A stretch of DNA of 46,029 nucleotides from Deltaproteobacteria bacterium. Lineage in GTDB: Bacteria; Desulfobacterota; Desulfuromonadia; Desulfuromonadales; BM103. The notes beneath the pieces were generated by a model. It did no database searches. It had not been told where the DNA came from and saw only the letters and a list, made by a program, of their open reading frames with translations. The position numbers and the translations under genes are program-made. The stretch is from NCBI GenBank assembly GCA_024636215.1, contig JAGXHL010000037.1, positions 1 through 46,029 on the forward strand. Direction: 5' to 3'. Positions 1 through 7,997 of the stretch are shown here, in pieces. Every line of letters begins with the position of its first letter. Within the stretch, counting starts at the first letter, position 1.

Positions 1-141
1 CGGCTGCAAATCCGGCTGTTTGGCCCATATTTCAGCTCCTTTTTGGTCCATAGCTACGGCTATGAACCTGCAAATGAGCTAAAATCTGTTCTCAAACATC
101 CAAATTTTCGCTTCGGCCCGTATAGTCCGACAGTCTGCTAG
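1..141. repeat. Dispersed inverted-repeat element, copy 1 (left end outside window)
   Basis: This stretch matches the element at 10856-10996 with only two differences over 141 bases. The right terminal repeat (tagtccgacagtctgctag) is present at 123-141; the left one lies beyond the window edge. The inner hairpin catagc-tacg-gctatg is present. It ends about 130 bp upstream of rpsF. It has no coding capacity of its own, so it is a non-autonomous, MITE-like repeat by inference. Confidence 0.85.
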
Positions 142-202
142 TTTTGTTAAAAATCCGTTGCCTCGTGCTACGGGGTGTGGTAAAAAGCAAAGTTCTTTAG
201 AA

Positions 203-247
203 GGAAGCATACTGGGTGCTTCCGCTCCTTGCTCCGCCTGGCGGGGC
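203..247 (+). promoter_or_regulatory. rpsF leader: two consecutive hairpins (candidate S6:S18 autoregulatory leader)
   Basis: Two stems can be read upstream of rpsF. Stem 1 is ggaagca/tgcttcc (203-209 with 217-223). Stem 2 is gctccg/cggggc (231-236 with 242-247, one G-U pair) with a 5-nt loop. A CCG triplet (222-224) follows the first stem. Many bacteria control rpsF-rpsR with a leader RNA bound by the S6:S18 dimer that shows a CCG box, so this is a reasonable candidate. I could not confirm the consensus fold, and the hairpins could simply be leader structure. Confidence 0.35.
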
Positions 248-269
248 TAATAACTCAAGAGGAGGTTTT

Positions 270-674
270 ATGCGAACCTACGAATCAATCTTCATCGTAC
301 ACCCGGAAGTCGTCGGGGACGATCTGACGACCCTCATCGACAAGTTCACAACAATCTTGTCCGATCGGGGCGCTGACGTTCTCAAGGTAGAAAACTGGGG
401 AACCCGGACACTGGCCTACCAGGTCAAGAAGCAGTCGAAGGGCTGTTACGTTCTGGTGATCTTTGACGCCGAGCCGTCTGTTATTGCCGAGTTCGAGCGC
501 CGCATGCGCATCGACGAAAAGGTGATCAAATTCCAGACCATTATCCTGGAAGGCGGTTACGAGGCGCCTGCTGTTGAGGCGGCACCGGAAGAAGATGCTG
601 AAGCAACCGATGCCGATTCCGAAACAGCTGCCGCAACCGAAGCTGCTGTCGAAGAATCAACAGAAGAATCCTAA
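270..674 (+). CDS. rpsF: 30S ribosomal protein S6
   Basis: Small-subunit ribosomal protein that pairs with S18 on the platform of the 30S subunit. The 134-residue product begins MRTYESIFIVHPE and contains the S6 core (ENWGTRTLAYQVKKQSKGCYVL, split here by family recognition, and FERRMRIDEKVIKF). I chose the ATG at 270 because a strong GAGGAGG lies 4 nt upstream and the protein then starts like S6. An upstream in-frame start at 216 would add residues unlike the family. The last 35 or so residues are a low-complexity Ala/Glu/Thr tail, an acidic extension seen in many S6 proteins. First gene of rpsF-rpsR-DUF2232-rplI; a leader with hairpins precedes it. Confidence 0.97.
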   Translation: MRTYESIFIVHPEVVGDDLTTLIDKFTTILSDRGADVLKVENWGTRTLAYQVKKQSKGCYVLVIFDAEPSVIAEFERRMRIDEKVIKFQTIILEGGYEAPAVEAAPEEDAEATDADSETAAATEAAVEESTEES

Positions 675-716
675 CATTCGAATCAACATCAAGATGATGA
701 AGAAGGAGATATAATC

Positions 717-998
717 ATGGCATATGAAGGAAATCGCGGCGGTGGACCGCGTCGGCGTTATGGCCGTCGTAAAGTTTGCCGTTTCTGTGCCGACAAGAAA
801 GCAACGATCGACTACAAAGATATCCGTTCCCTGCGTTATTTTATTTCCGAGCGTGGTAAAATCACTCCTCGGCGTATTTCCGGGACCTGTGCCGATCATC
901 AGAGAAAACTGACCGAGGCAATCAAGCGTGCACGCAATATCGCGCTGCTGCCGTTCACTGCAGGCCACTCTCTCGAGAGGGGTTCATCGCAGCGCTAG
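717..998 (+). CDS. rpsR: 30S ribosomal protein S18
   Basis: Partner of S6 in the 30S platform. The 93-residue protein has the S18 core: a basic glycine-rich N-terminus ([12 protein letters not shown]), CRFCADKK, and the RNA-binding segment [34 protein letters not shown]. The ATG at 717 has a textbook AAGGAGATATAATC ribosome site. At 93 residues it is slightly longer than the common 75-80, through a C-terminal tail ([12 protein letters not shown]) past the usual end. It follows rpsF by 42 bp and is followed almost directly by the DUF2232 gene. The two Cys before residue 30 resemble zinc-type S18, but only two cysteines are close together, so zinc binding is not claimed. Confidence 0.97.
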   Translation: MAYEGNRGGGPRRRYGRRKVCRFCADKKATIDYKDIRSLRYFISERGKITPRRISGTCADHQRKLTEAIKRARNIALLPFTAGHSLERGSSQR

Positions 999-1002
999 CC
1001 CA

Positions 1003-1944
1003 ATGACGATGCAGCGAGGACTTTACGTTGTTCTCGGCGCTTTGGCCGGGTATACATTGTTTGGAGCCTTTGCCGCTCTGGGGTTTGCGGCCGTTGCAGT
1101 CAACCTCTTCACGCCCCTGCCGGCAGCTTTTGTTGGTATGCGTGTTGGTGTAGCGGCTGCTGCTGGAACTGTTATATTGACCGCACTGATGGTTCTGCTG
1201 ACAGCGGATCCGTCCTCGGCCCTTGTGTACCTGATCCAGTTTGGTCTTCCCGGTGCGGCCTTGCCGTGGTTGTTGAATCGACGCATCGCCTGGGATAAGG
1301 CAACAGTCATGGTCCTGTGGGCGATGGTTGCGGCCAGCCTCTGTGGCCTGCTGCTTGTCTCGACAGTCTCGGGTCAGTCGCCCCTGGCAACCGTGAACGA
1401 TCTGATCGGCAAAGAGATCGCCCAGACCACGACGATCATGCAGGATATGTTTGCTGAAACAGATCTTCCTGCAGGCCAGAAAAGGGAGGTCGGGCTGGCG
1501 ATTGAGAATATGGCCAGCTTTCTGCACAAGGCTTATCCGGGTATTACGATCACTGTCAGTGGCCTTATGGTTCTTGGCCTGATCTTTCTGCTGTCAATTC
1601 TGGCACGAGGTCGATATGTCGTGCCAGGCATTGCCTTTCCTGAATGGAAGGCACCAGAGTCGCTGGTCTGGATACTGATTGCCGCCGGCTTCATGGTAGC
1701 ATTTGTTGAAGGGCTTGCCGGAACCTTTGCCCTGAACCTGCTGGTGATTCTGTTGCCGGTTTATTTTCTGCAAGGTCTGGCTGTTATCGATTGTTTTTTT
1801 CGCCGCAAGGCTTTTTCGCCGATCGTCAGAACTGTCGGCTACCTTCTGGTCACGTTGGTTAACCCGTTACCGATGGTTGTCACCGGCATTGGCGTATTTG
1901 ACTTGTGGGCCGATTTTCGCAAACCAAAAGCACCTGAATCATAA
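1003..1944 (+). CDS. DUF2232 (YybS-like) polytopic membrane protein
   Basis: Integral membrane protein of about 313 residues. Several hydrophobic segments are visible: LYVVLGALAGYTLFGAFAAL at the N-terminus, then a pair near residues 45-90, ATVMVLWAMVAASLCGLLLV, ITVSGLMVLGLIFLLSIL and three towards the C-terminus. Position between rpsR and rplI is characteristic of the YybS/DUF2232 family, whose function is not established. The start is uncertain: ATG at 1003 and ATG at 1009 both give MQRGLYVV; an earlier in-frame ATG at 928 lies inside rpsR and is less likely. There is no strong ribosome site, so translational coupling to rpsR, which stops 4 nt upstream, is likely. Confidence 0.85.
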   Translation: MTMQRGLYVVLGALAGYTLFGAFAALGFAAVAVNLFTPLPAAFVGMRVGVAAAAGTVILTALMVLLTADPSSALVYLIQFGLPGAALPWLLNRRIAWDKATVMVLWAMVAASLCGLLLVSTVSGQSPLATVNDLIGKEIAQTTTIMQDMFAETDLPAGQKREVGLAIENMASFLHKAYPGITITVSGLMVLGLIFLLSILARGRYVVPGIAFPEWKAPESLVWILIAAGFMVAFVEGLAGTFALNLLVILLPVYFLQGLAVIDCFFRRKAFSPIVRTVGYLLVTLVNPLPMVVTGIGVFDLWADFRKPKAPES

Positions 1945-1965
1945 AGATTTTGGGAGGATAAAAAG

Positions 1966-2463
1966 ATGGATGTCATTCTGACTGAAAATGTTAAAAATCT
2001 CGGAACCATTGGTGAAGTGGTTAAGGTCAAGCCTGGCTATGGCCGCAATTACCTGGTCCCTCAGGGTCTGGCCGTTGAGGCAAGTGAGAGCAAACTCAAG
2101 GAGCTGGAGCATCATAAGCGTCAGTTGAATCGCAAGGCTGAAAAGCTGAGCAAGGAAGCTTCTGACGTCAAGGCGCGGATTGAGGCGGTCGAGTGCACCT
2201 TTGTGCACAAGGCAAGCGAAGAAGGTAAGCTCTTCGGCTCGGTCACCACCATGGAGATTGCCGAAAATCTCGCTGCCCAGGGTATTGAACTCGATCGCCG
2301 CAAAATTCTGCTCGATCAGCCGATCAAGGAGCTAGGCGAGCATGAGGTTGATATCAAGCTCAATGCCGGCGTCAATGCCATCGTTAAGGTTACTGTTATC
2401 AGTGAAGAGGCTCATGCTGCCGTTGCAGACGCAAAAGCTGAAACTGCAGACACGAAAGCGTAA
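1966..2463 (+). CDS. rplI: 50S ribosomal protein L9
   Basis: Large-subunit ribosomal protein that binds 23S rRNA and projects from the L1 side of the ribosome. The N-terminal signature is clear: MDVILTENVKNLGTIGEVV then KPGYGRNYLVPQGLAVEA. A charged connecting helix (ELEHHKRQLNRKAEKLSKEA) leads to the C-terminal domain (GKLFGSVTTMEIAENLAAQGIELDRRKI). Length is 165 residues; the last 15 or so are an Ala/Lys/Asp/Glu tail beyond the usual 148-150 residues. The ribosome site GGGAGG lies 8-9 nt before the ATG. A strong hairpin terminator follows, separating it from dnaB. Confidence 0.97.
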   Translation: MDVILTENVKNLGTIGEVVKVKPGYGRNYLVPQGLAVEASESKLKELEHHKRQLNRKAEKLSKEASDVKARIEAVECTFVHKASEEGKLFGSVTTMEIAENLAAQGIELDRRKILLDQPIKELGEHEVDIKLNAGVNAIVKVTVISEEAHAAVADAKAETADTKA

Positions 2464-2487
2464 TCAGCTTCAGCTGTAAACGACTTC

Positions 2488-2518
2488 AGGGGTCTGCTTT
2501 CAGGCAGACCCCTCTTTT
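2488..2518 (+). terminator. Rho-independent terminator after rplI
   Basis: A perfect 10-bp stem aggggtctgc/gcagacccct (2488-2497 with 2504-2513) with a 6-nt loop is followed by cttttcccc. It ends only 16 nt before the dnaB start, so dnaB expression must come from read-through or from a promoter overlapping this hairpin. The T-run is short, which fits partial termination. Confidence 0.8.
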
Positions 2519-2533
2519 CCCCTGAGGGCGAAC

Positions 2534-3910
2534 GTGCAAGATCGCGCCGAACATCGCCTGCCACCCCAGAACCTGGAAGCAGAAATGTCTGTTCTGGGGG
2601 GAATCCTATTGGAGAACGAGGCCCTGAGCAGGGCTTTGGAATCTCTGCGTCCGGAAGATTTCTATAGAGCCTCCCACGGTAAAATCTTTACTGCGTTGAT
2701 CGCTCTCTATGAACGTAACGAGCCCGCTGACCTGGTCACCTTGACGGATATCCTGAAAACCCAGGACGCTCTTGAGGAAGTTGGCGGCAGTTCCTACCTG
2801 GCGACTCTTGTCGATTATGTGCCGACCGCTGCCAACATCACCTATTACTGCAAGATTGTCAAAGAGAAGGCCATCTCTCGTGAATTGATCAGGGTAGCAA
2901 CCGAGATCGCCAGCCGTGGCTATGAGGGGGGCGAAGTTGAAACCTCCCTTGATTGGGCCGAAGGCGAGATCTTCAAGATCGCGAATATGAAGACCAAGCA
3001 GGCTTTTTATTCGACCAAGGAGATCGTCAAGGATACAATCAAGACGATTGAAGGGCTCTACAGTCGCAAGGAGCTGATCACGGGCGTCCCGACCGGTTTT
3101 AAAGATCTCGACAATATGACTTCGGGCATGCAGGGTGGTGATCTGGTTATTGTCGCAGCGCGCCCTTCGATGGGCAAGACCGCTTTTTGTCTCAACCTCG
3201 TCGAACACGCTTCCATGCATGCAAGTAAACCTGTCACGTCACTGGTCTTCTCACTGGAGATGAGTAAGGAACAACTTGTTCAACGTCTGTTGTGTTCTGT
3301 TGCCCGCATTGAGGCCGGCCGGGTGCGGACCGGCAAGTTGGCCCAGTCGGAATTTCCGACCCTGGTTAATGCGGCCGGCATTATTGCTGAAGCCCCGATC
3401 TATATTGACGATACTCCGTCGATCAGCGTTCTGGAAGTCCGTGCCAAATCCCGTCGCCTGAAAGCAGAAAAGAATCTCGGCTTGATTGTCGTCGATTACC
3501 TGCAATTGATGACGGGCAAAAACACTGAAAACCGTCAACAGGAGATATCGGAGATTTCACGATCACTCAAGGCTCTGGCCAAAGAGCTTGATGTCCCGGT
3601 TATCGCCCTGTCACAGCTCAACCGCTCTCTGGAGAGTCGCACCGACAAGCGGCCTATTCTTTCTGATTTACGTGAATCAGGTGCCATCGAGCAGGATGCC
3701 GATGTCATCATGTTTCTCTATCGTGAGACCGTGTATTGCGATGCCTGCAAGAAACGGGATAACAGCTGTGGAGAGAATCACGAACGTAATGCCGAAGTGA
3801 TTATCGGTAAACAGAGGAACGGTCCTCTCGGCATTGAGAAATTGACCTTCCTTGGTGAGTTTACACGTTTCGAGAGTCGATCTGAACGAAATGATGATTA
3901 CGCAGCTTGA
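2534..3910 (+). CDS. dnaB: Replicative DNA helicase DnaB
   Basis: Hexameric 5'-3' helicase that unwinds DNA at the replication fork. The 458-residue length is typical. The N-terminal domain (LPPQNLEAEMSVLGGILLE) is followed by a linker and a RecA-like motor. Walker A is ARPSMGKT at residues 209-216, followed by FSLEMSKEQLVQRLL; Walker B is LIVVDYLQLM; and the SQLNRSLESR and SDLRESGAIEQDADVIMFLYR segments are present. Four cysteines lie near the C-terminus (YCDACKKRDNSCGENHERNAEV), a CxxC insertion seen in some delta-proteobacterial DnaB proteins and possibly metal-binding. The start is GTG at 2534 with GAGGG about 7 nt upstream. It stands downstream of rplI in the usual order. Confidence 0.97.
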   Translation: MQDRAEHRLPPQNLEAEMSVLGGILLENEALSRALESLRPEDFYRASHGKIFTALIALYERNEPADLVTLTDILKTQDALEEVGGSSYLATLVDYVPTAANITYYCKIVKEKAISRELIRVATEIASRGYEGGEVETSLDWAEGEIFKIANMKTKQAFYSTKEIVKDTIKTIEGLYSRKELITGVPTGFKDLDNMTSGMQGGDLVIVAARPSMGKTAFCLNLVEHASMHASKPVTSLVFSLEMSKEQLVQRLLCSVARIEAGRVRTGKLAQSEFPTLVNAAGIIAEAPIYIDDTPSISVLEVRAKSRRLKAEKNLGLIVVDYLQLMTGKNTENRQQEISEISRSLKALAKELDVPVIALSQLNRSLESRTDKRPILSDLRESGAIEQDADVIMFLYRETVYCDACKKRDNSCGENHERNAEVIIGKQRNGPLGIEKLTFLGEFTRFESRSERNDDYAA

Positions 3911-3936
3911 AGCCGGCCCGATAGGGCCGGCTTTTT
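3911..3936 (+). terminator. Rho-independent terminator after dnaB
   Basis: A 9-bp stem agccggccc/gggccggct (3911-3919 with 3924-3932) with a 4-nt loop is followed by TTTT. It begins at the dnaB stop codon and lies between convergent dnaB (+) and thyX (-). Confidence 0.85.
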
Positions 3937-3962
3937 CGATTAAGTTTTGCAGAGAAATCTTT

Positions 3963-4868
3963 TCAGGGGAGTTGCAAGCCAAGGGCTGCGAGTTTGCTTT
4001 CCAGCTCTTTGGCCTCTCTGGATTTTTTGCCGCTTTTCGCTTCGACCCACCCATGCTCTGCCAACCAATGTTTCGCAGCAGAATGATCCCGGCCAATCAG
4101 TAAACGGATAATCTCTGTCTCTGGCCCGGAGAGTCGCATTGCGTTCAATCTGTAGTCTCTGAAAGCTTCCCAGACAAAAGGAACCCAACGGGCGACAACC
4201 TCTTCACCAATCACGGTTGCGTATTGACGGATTTCTGTTTGCGCGTGGCTGTCCATACGCAGCATGAGAAAGTGCAAAAGGTTGTGCAAATCGATTGACC
4301 AGTAGGCTTCCGTGTAAGTTGAGAGGGGCAGGTCTTTGCGTGCCTGCTCACGGGCAACGCCTGATTCAATCCGCGACTGGTAAAGCTCTCTCGCGCTCTG
4401 CTGGAAAGCCGCTTCGCCGGCGGTCAGTTCCTCACCTGTGTCAAGGTCGAGAAAGCCCTCGCTGCCCTGTTTGTTCTGGTTTGTCTGGAGTCGCCAGGCT
4501 CCGGGTGAGGTCCCCTGCTGGTCGGAGATGGCCTCTGAATAACGTGTGCTGTACTCATTGACCGAAGCGGTTCTATGACGTATCCACTGTCGCCAGCAGT
4601 CCATCGGCACTCGAATGTGCAGTTTGAGCTTGCACATCTCAAAAGGGGTTGTGTGGGCATTGCGCAGCAGGTAGCGAATCAAGCCGCGATCTTCGTGAAG
4701 CTGCTTTGTCCCTGCTCCATAGGAAACCCTTGCGGCCTGAACGATTGCAGCATCATCTCCCATGTAGTCAATGATCCTGACGTGACCATGATCAAGCACC
4801 GGAAAGCTTTTCCCCAGAATTTTATCAAGCTTCGCCACGCTGGCTCGCTCAATTTTGGTTGCCTGCAT
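3963..4868 (-). CDS. thyX: Flavin-dependent thymidylate synthase
   Basis: Converts dUMP to dTMP with methylene-tetrahydrofolate, FAD and NADPH, leaving tetrahydrofolate. The ThyX motif RHRTASVNEYSTRYS is at residues 97-111 (RHRxxSxNExSxRY). YLLRNAHTTPFEMCKLKLHIRVPMDCWRQW precedes it and LHNLLHFLMLRMDSHAQTEIRQYA follows. Length is 301 residues; the family is usually 220-260. The excess is mostly a lysine-rich C-terminal tail (from about residue 258, AAKHWLAEHGWVEAKSGKKSREAKELESK), which has no function I recognise. It is the last gene of a five-gene minus-strand run, 69 bp after folA. No thyA is visible in the window. Confidence 0.96.
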   Translation of the reverse strand: MQATKIERASVAKLDKILGKSFPVLDHGHVRIIDYMGDDAAIVQAARVSYGAGTKQLHEDRGLIRYLLRNAHTTPFEMCKLKLHIRVPMDCWRQWIRHRTASVNEYSTRYSEAISDQQGTSPGAWRLQTNQNKQGSEGFLDLDTGEELTAGEAAFQQSARELYQSRIESGVAREQARKDLPLSTYTEAYWSIDLHNLLHFLMLRMDSHAQTEIRQYATVIGEEVVARWVPFVWEAFRDYRLNAMRLSGPETEIIRLLIGRDHSAAKHWLAEHGWVEAKSGKKSREAKELESKLAALGLQLP

Positions 4869-4937
4869 GTTCTTTTCCTTTCTATGGCTCCACAGTGAAG
4901 TCGAGGGGCCTGCCGTTTGCGGTCTGCCGGATCTGTT

Positions 4938-5420
4938 TCACGTCCGTCTGTCACGTTGATAGTGGACATGCTTGAAGCCCTGATACTTTGTGAGCTTGCA
5001 AACCGTCCAATCATCAAGGTTAAAGGCTGGAAAAAAAATGTCACCTGCCACGTTGGTCTCGACCCAGGAAATGTGCAGGTCGGTGGCGATCGGCAAAGCT
5101 TCTTCGTACACCTCTGCTCCGCCGATAACAAAGACCGGTAGGCCATGGCATGCTGCCTCTGTCAAGCTCTCTGAAAGGCTGTGACAGACCTTCACTCCCG
5201 GCAAAGCATCATGTGTCCGACTCAATACAATATTGTGGCGGCCCGGAAGTGGTCGGCCTATCGACTGATAGGTCTTGCGTCCCATAATGACAGCGGTACC
5301 GAAGGTTTTCAGCTTGAATAGCTGCAAATCCTCAGGGAGATGCCAGGGCAGGCCCTGTTTGTCACCGATGACCTGATCGCAGGTCATGGCAACAATAATC
5401 GATATGGACGGCTCCTTCAT
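4938..5420 (-). CDS. folA: Dihydrofolate reductase
   Basis: NADPH-dependent reduction of dihydrofolate to tetrahydrofolate. The 160-residue protein shows the full DHFR pattern: SIIVAMTCDQVIGDKQGLPWHLPEDL, the nucleotide-binding VIMGRKTYQSIGRPLPGRHNIVLSR, and FVIGGAEVYEEALPIATDLHISWV. The catalytic acid is the Glu of LPEDL. It starts at ATG 5420, 9 bp after the NtrC-like gene, so it is probably co-transcribed. Next to thyX it forms a folate/thymidylate pair. ThyX does not produce dihydrofolate, so FolA presumably serves dihydrofolate made by de novo synthesis. Confidence 0.96.
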   Translation of the reverse strand: MKEPSISIIVAMTCDQVIGDKQGLPWHLPEDLQLFKLKTFGTAVIMGRKTYQSIGRPLPGRHNIVLSRTHDALPGVKVCHSLSESLTEAACHGLPVFVIGGAEVYEEALPIATDLHISWVETNVAGDIFFPAFNLDDWTVCKLTKYQGFKHVHYQRDRRT

Positions 5421-5429
5421 GACGGCACA

Positions 5430-6863
5430 CTAATTGCGTTTTGCCGCGATGTTGAGAGTCTGGATCTTTTTACGCAGCGTGTTGCGGTTGATGCCGAGCA
5501 CTTCTGCTGCCTTGACCTGGTTGCCGCGAGTTTTTTCCAGAACCATGTTAATCAAGGGACGTTCCATCTGATGCAGCACCATTTCATAAAGGTTGTCCAT
5601 GTCCTGAAGGTCGATTTGCGCCAGTGAGCTCTGCAGCTTCTGAGTGATCAAGGCTTCCAGAGAGGTGCCGTTACTATGGCTTGCCTGACCAGACGTCAGT
5701 CCGGGGAAGTCTGTCGCATTTAGCAGGACGTCGGGAGAGAGCAGGGCGGCTCGTTGTATGGAGTTCTCAAGCTCGCGAACGTTGCCGGGCCAATCGTAAC
5801 TGCAGAGCAAATCCATCGCTTCCTTGGTCAGGCCGTTTGCCGGGGTCGCATAGTCCTGATGGGCCTTGCCCAGAAAATAATCTGCCAGGCCCGGAATGTC
5901 TTCACGGCGGTCACGCAGTGCGGGAAGCTCCAGCGGAACCACATTCAAGCGGTAATAGAGGTCTTCACGAAACTCTTTCTGCTGTACTTTGTCTTTGAGA
6001 TCCTGATTAGTCGCTGCGACGATGCGGGTGTTGATCTGAATCGTCGTGTTGCCGCCGGTGCGGGTGACCTCCTTCTCCTGCAGGACCCTCAGTAGTTTCG
6101 CCTGGAGTTCCAGGGGCATGTCACCGATTTCATCAAGGAAAAGGGTGCCGTCATTGGCCTGCTCAAACTTACCGATCTTTCTCTCTGTCGCGCCGGTAAA
6201 AGAGCCTTTTTCATGACCGAATAGTTCACTCTCAAGAAGCTCCCTGGGGATTGCGGCGCAGTTGAGAGCGATGAAAGGCTTGCCCAGTCGCGGGCTGTTG
6301 AAGTGGATAGCTCTGGCGATCAATTCCTTGCCGGTGCCACTTTCGCCGTATATCAGCACCGTTATGTCTGAAGGCGCTATTTTGCCGAGGGTTTTGTAAA
6401 TCTTCTGCATTGGCTGGCTCTGGCCGATAATGGTCCTCTCCAGCTGGTAGTGATCCTTGATCTCCTGTTTCAGCACAGAAACCTCGGCAGACACCTTTGA
6501 CGCCTTCTGTGCCTTGAAGATGATCGCATCAAGGGCATCGAGGTCAAAGGGTTTGGTCAAATAATCATAGGCGCCGCGTTTCATCGCCTCGACGGCATTC
6601 TTCATGGAGGATTCAGCTGTCATGATAACGATCAGGGCCTGCGGACATTCTTCCTGGAACTTGCTCAAGAGTTCCAGGCCGGTGATGCCGGGCATCTTTA
6701 TGTCGAGAACGGCAAGATCATAGCTCTGTTTCCTGCTCATGAGCAGCGCTTCCTTGCCGTCTTTGGCCAGGTCAACCTGGTAACCTTGTTTGGTTAAAGA
6801 TTTGGAAAGCACCCAGCGAATACTCTCTTCGTCATCCGCTACCAGAATTCGTTTTATCGACAT
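5430..6863 (-). CDS. NtrC-family sigma-54-dependent response regulator
   Basis: Transcriptional activator of sigma-54 promoters. Three domains are clear in 477 residues. The N-terminal receiver has acidic residues D10/D11 and phospho-acceptor D54 (LAVLDIKMPG). The central AAA+ domain has Walker A GESGTGKE, the sigma-54 contact loop as GSFTGA (rather than GAFTGA), Walker B GTLFLDEIGDMP and an arginine-finger region. The C-terminal Fis-type helix-turn-helix is RGNQVKAAEVLGINRNTLRKK. The kinase gene lies 27 bp upstream, so the two form a cognate pair. The dusB-ntrB-ntrC order matches the nifR3-ntrB-ntrC arrangement, so nitrogen control is the best guess. Geobacter relatives have several such systems, so the regulon cannot be assigned from sequence alone. 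Confidence 0.93.
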   Translation of the reverse strand: MSIKRILVADDEESIRWVLSKSLTKQGYQVDLAKDGKEALLMSRKQSYDLAVLDIKMPGITGLELLSKFQEECPQALIVIMTAESSMKNAVEAMKRGAYDYLTKPFDLDALDAIIFKAQKASKVSAEVSVLKQEIKDHYQLERTIIGQSQPMQKIYKTLGKIAPSDITVLIYGESGTGKELIARAIHFNSPRLGKPFIALNCAAIPRELLESELFGHEKGSFTGATERKIGKFEQANDGTLFLDEIGDMPLELQAKLLRVLQEKEVTRTGGNTTIQINTRIVAATNQDLKDKVQQKEFREDLYYRLNVVPLELPALRDRREDIPGLADYFLGKAHQDYATPANGLTKEAMDLLCSYDWPGNVRELENSIQRAALLSPDVLLNATDFPGLTSGQASHSNGTSLEALITQKLQSSLAQIDLQDMDNLYEMVLHQMERPLINMVLEKTRGNQVKAAEVLGINRNTLRKKIQTLNIAAKRN

Positions 6864-6890
6864 GTGCGTTACTCCTGGGGAAAAAGCTCA

Positions 6891-7997
6891 CTAACGGCGC
6901 AGCGGTAGTGAAACAGTCATCTTGGTTCCCTCGTCGGGACAGCTTTCAATCTTCAACAAGCCGTTGTGATCTTCAATGATTTTTTGTGAAATTGCCAGAC
7001 CAAGGCCACTGCCATTGGCCTTGGACGTGAAATACGGCGTGAAGATCCGCTCCATTTCGTCGGCAGCAATGCCGCACCCGGTATCACTGATCGTGATATC
7101 CACCATCGGCGACGAACGCCTGCCTGGGCCGGTCAGGTGGTAGTTCGAAGCAATTCTGGTTTCAATCGTTACCTCACCGTCATGATCGATCGCTTCTCTG
7201 GCATTTTTGATGAGATTCAAAAAAAGTCTGGTCAGTAAACTTTCGTCACCTTGAACAGGCGGGATGCTGGGGTCTATTCTTAAGGTGAATCTGGTATTCT
7301 GGCTGCGGGCGGCTTCTCTTTGCAACAGGACAATGTCATCGAGGATCTGGGCCAGGTCAACTTCTTCAAACTCGGGTGTACGTGGATTGCCCAGATCCAT
7401 CAACTCCTCGATGATGAAATTGATGCGTTCCACTTCCTTGATCATGATCTGGGTGTAGTCATGAAGGGAGTTGTCGTTTGGCAACTCCATGGCCAGCAGC
7501 TGAGCGGCGCCTTTGATGCCACCTAAAGGGTTTTTGATTTCGTGAGCAAGCCCGGCAGCCAGGGTCCCCAGGATTGACAGCCGATCCGCTCGACGCAGCG
7601 TCCCTTCCAGTTCCTTGATGCGTGACAGATCACGAATAATCATGACGGCACCGTCCTGGTTGCCGCGATTGGCATAGATCGGCGCTGCGTAAGCATTGAC
7701 CGGTAGAGGTGATGCGTTGGTCCTGTGCAGGTAGAGCCCTTCGTCGTCAGTGATGGAGCGGCTCTCGTTGAGGGCAACATGAATCAGGTAAAGAAGTGTT
7801 TCCTGGCCCTGGAAGAGTTTTTCGTAGTGCTGGCCGGTCATTTGTCTGGAAGAACGCTGCATGAGCGCCTCCGCAGCCGGATTAAAGAGCGTGATGCGCC
7901 CTTCCTGGTCAAACGCGATGACCGCGCGATCTATGTTTTCCAGAATCCTGCCGTAGAGTGTGGCGCCGGAATCAGGAGGCTCGTTTCGACGAATCAT
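6891..7997 (-). CDS. NtrB-like PAS sensor histidine kinase
   Basis: Cytoplasmic two-component kinase, 368 residues, no transmembrane segment visible. A PAS domain occupies roughly residues 12-125 (DRAVIAFDQEGRITLFNPAAEALM, ending AVMIIRDLSRIKELE). The HisKA motif follows, with the phospho-accepting H152 in LAAGLAHEIKNPLGGIKGAAQLL. The ATPase domain has N box LFLNLIKNAREAI, G1 DTGCGI and G2 SGLGLAIS. It is the likely partner of the regulator 27 bp downstream. The start overlaps the end of dusB by 26 bp, suggesting translational coupling. The overall layout is that of NtrB/GlnL. Confidence 0.92.
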   Translation of the reverse strand: MIRRNEPPDSGATLYGRILENIDRAVIAFDQEGRITLFNPAAEALMQRSSRQMTGQHYEKLFQGQETLLYLIHVALNESRSITDDEGLYLHRTNASPLPVNAYAAPIYANRGNQDGAVMIIRDLSRIKELEGTLRRADRLSILGTLAAGLAHEIKNPLGGIKGAAQLLAMELPNDNSLHDYTQIMIKEVERINFIIEELMDLGNPRTPEFEEVDLAQILDDIVLLQREAARSQNTRFTLRIDPSIPPVQGDESLLTRLFLNLIKNAREAIDHDGEVTIETRIASNYHLTGPGRRSSPMVDITISDTGCGIAADEMERIFTPYFTSKANGSGLGLAISQKIIEDHNGLLKIESCPDEGTKMTVSLPLRR

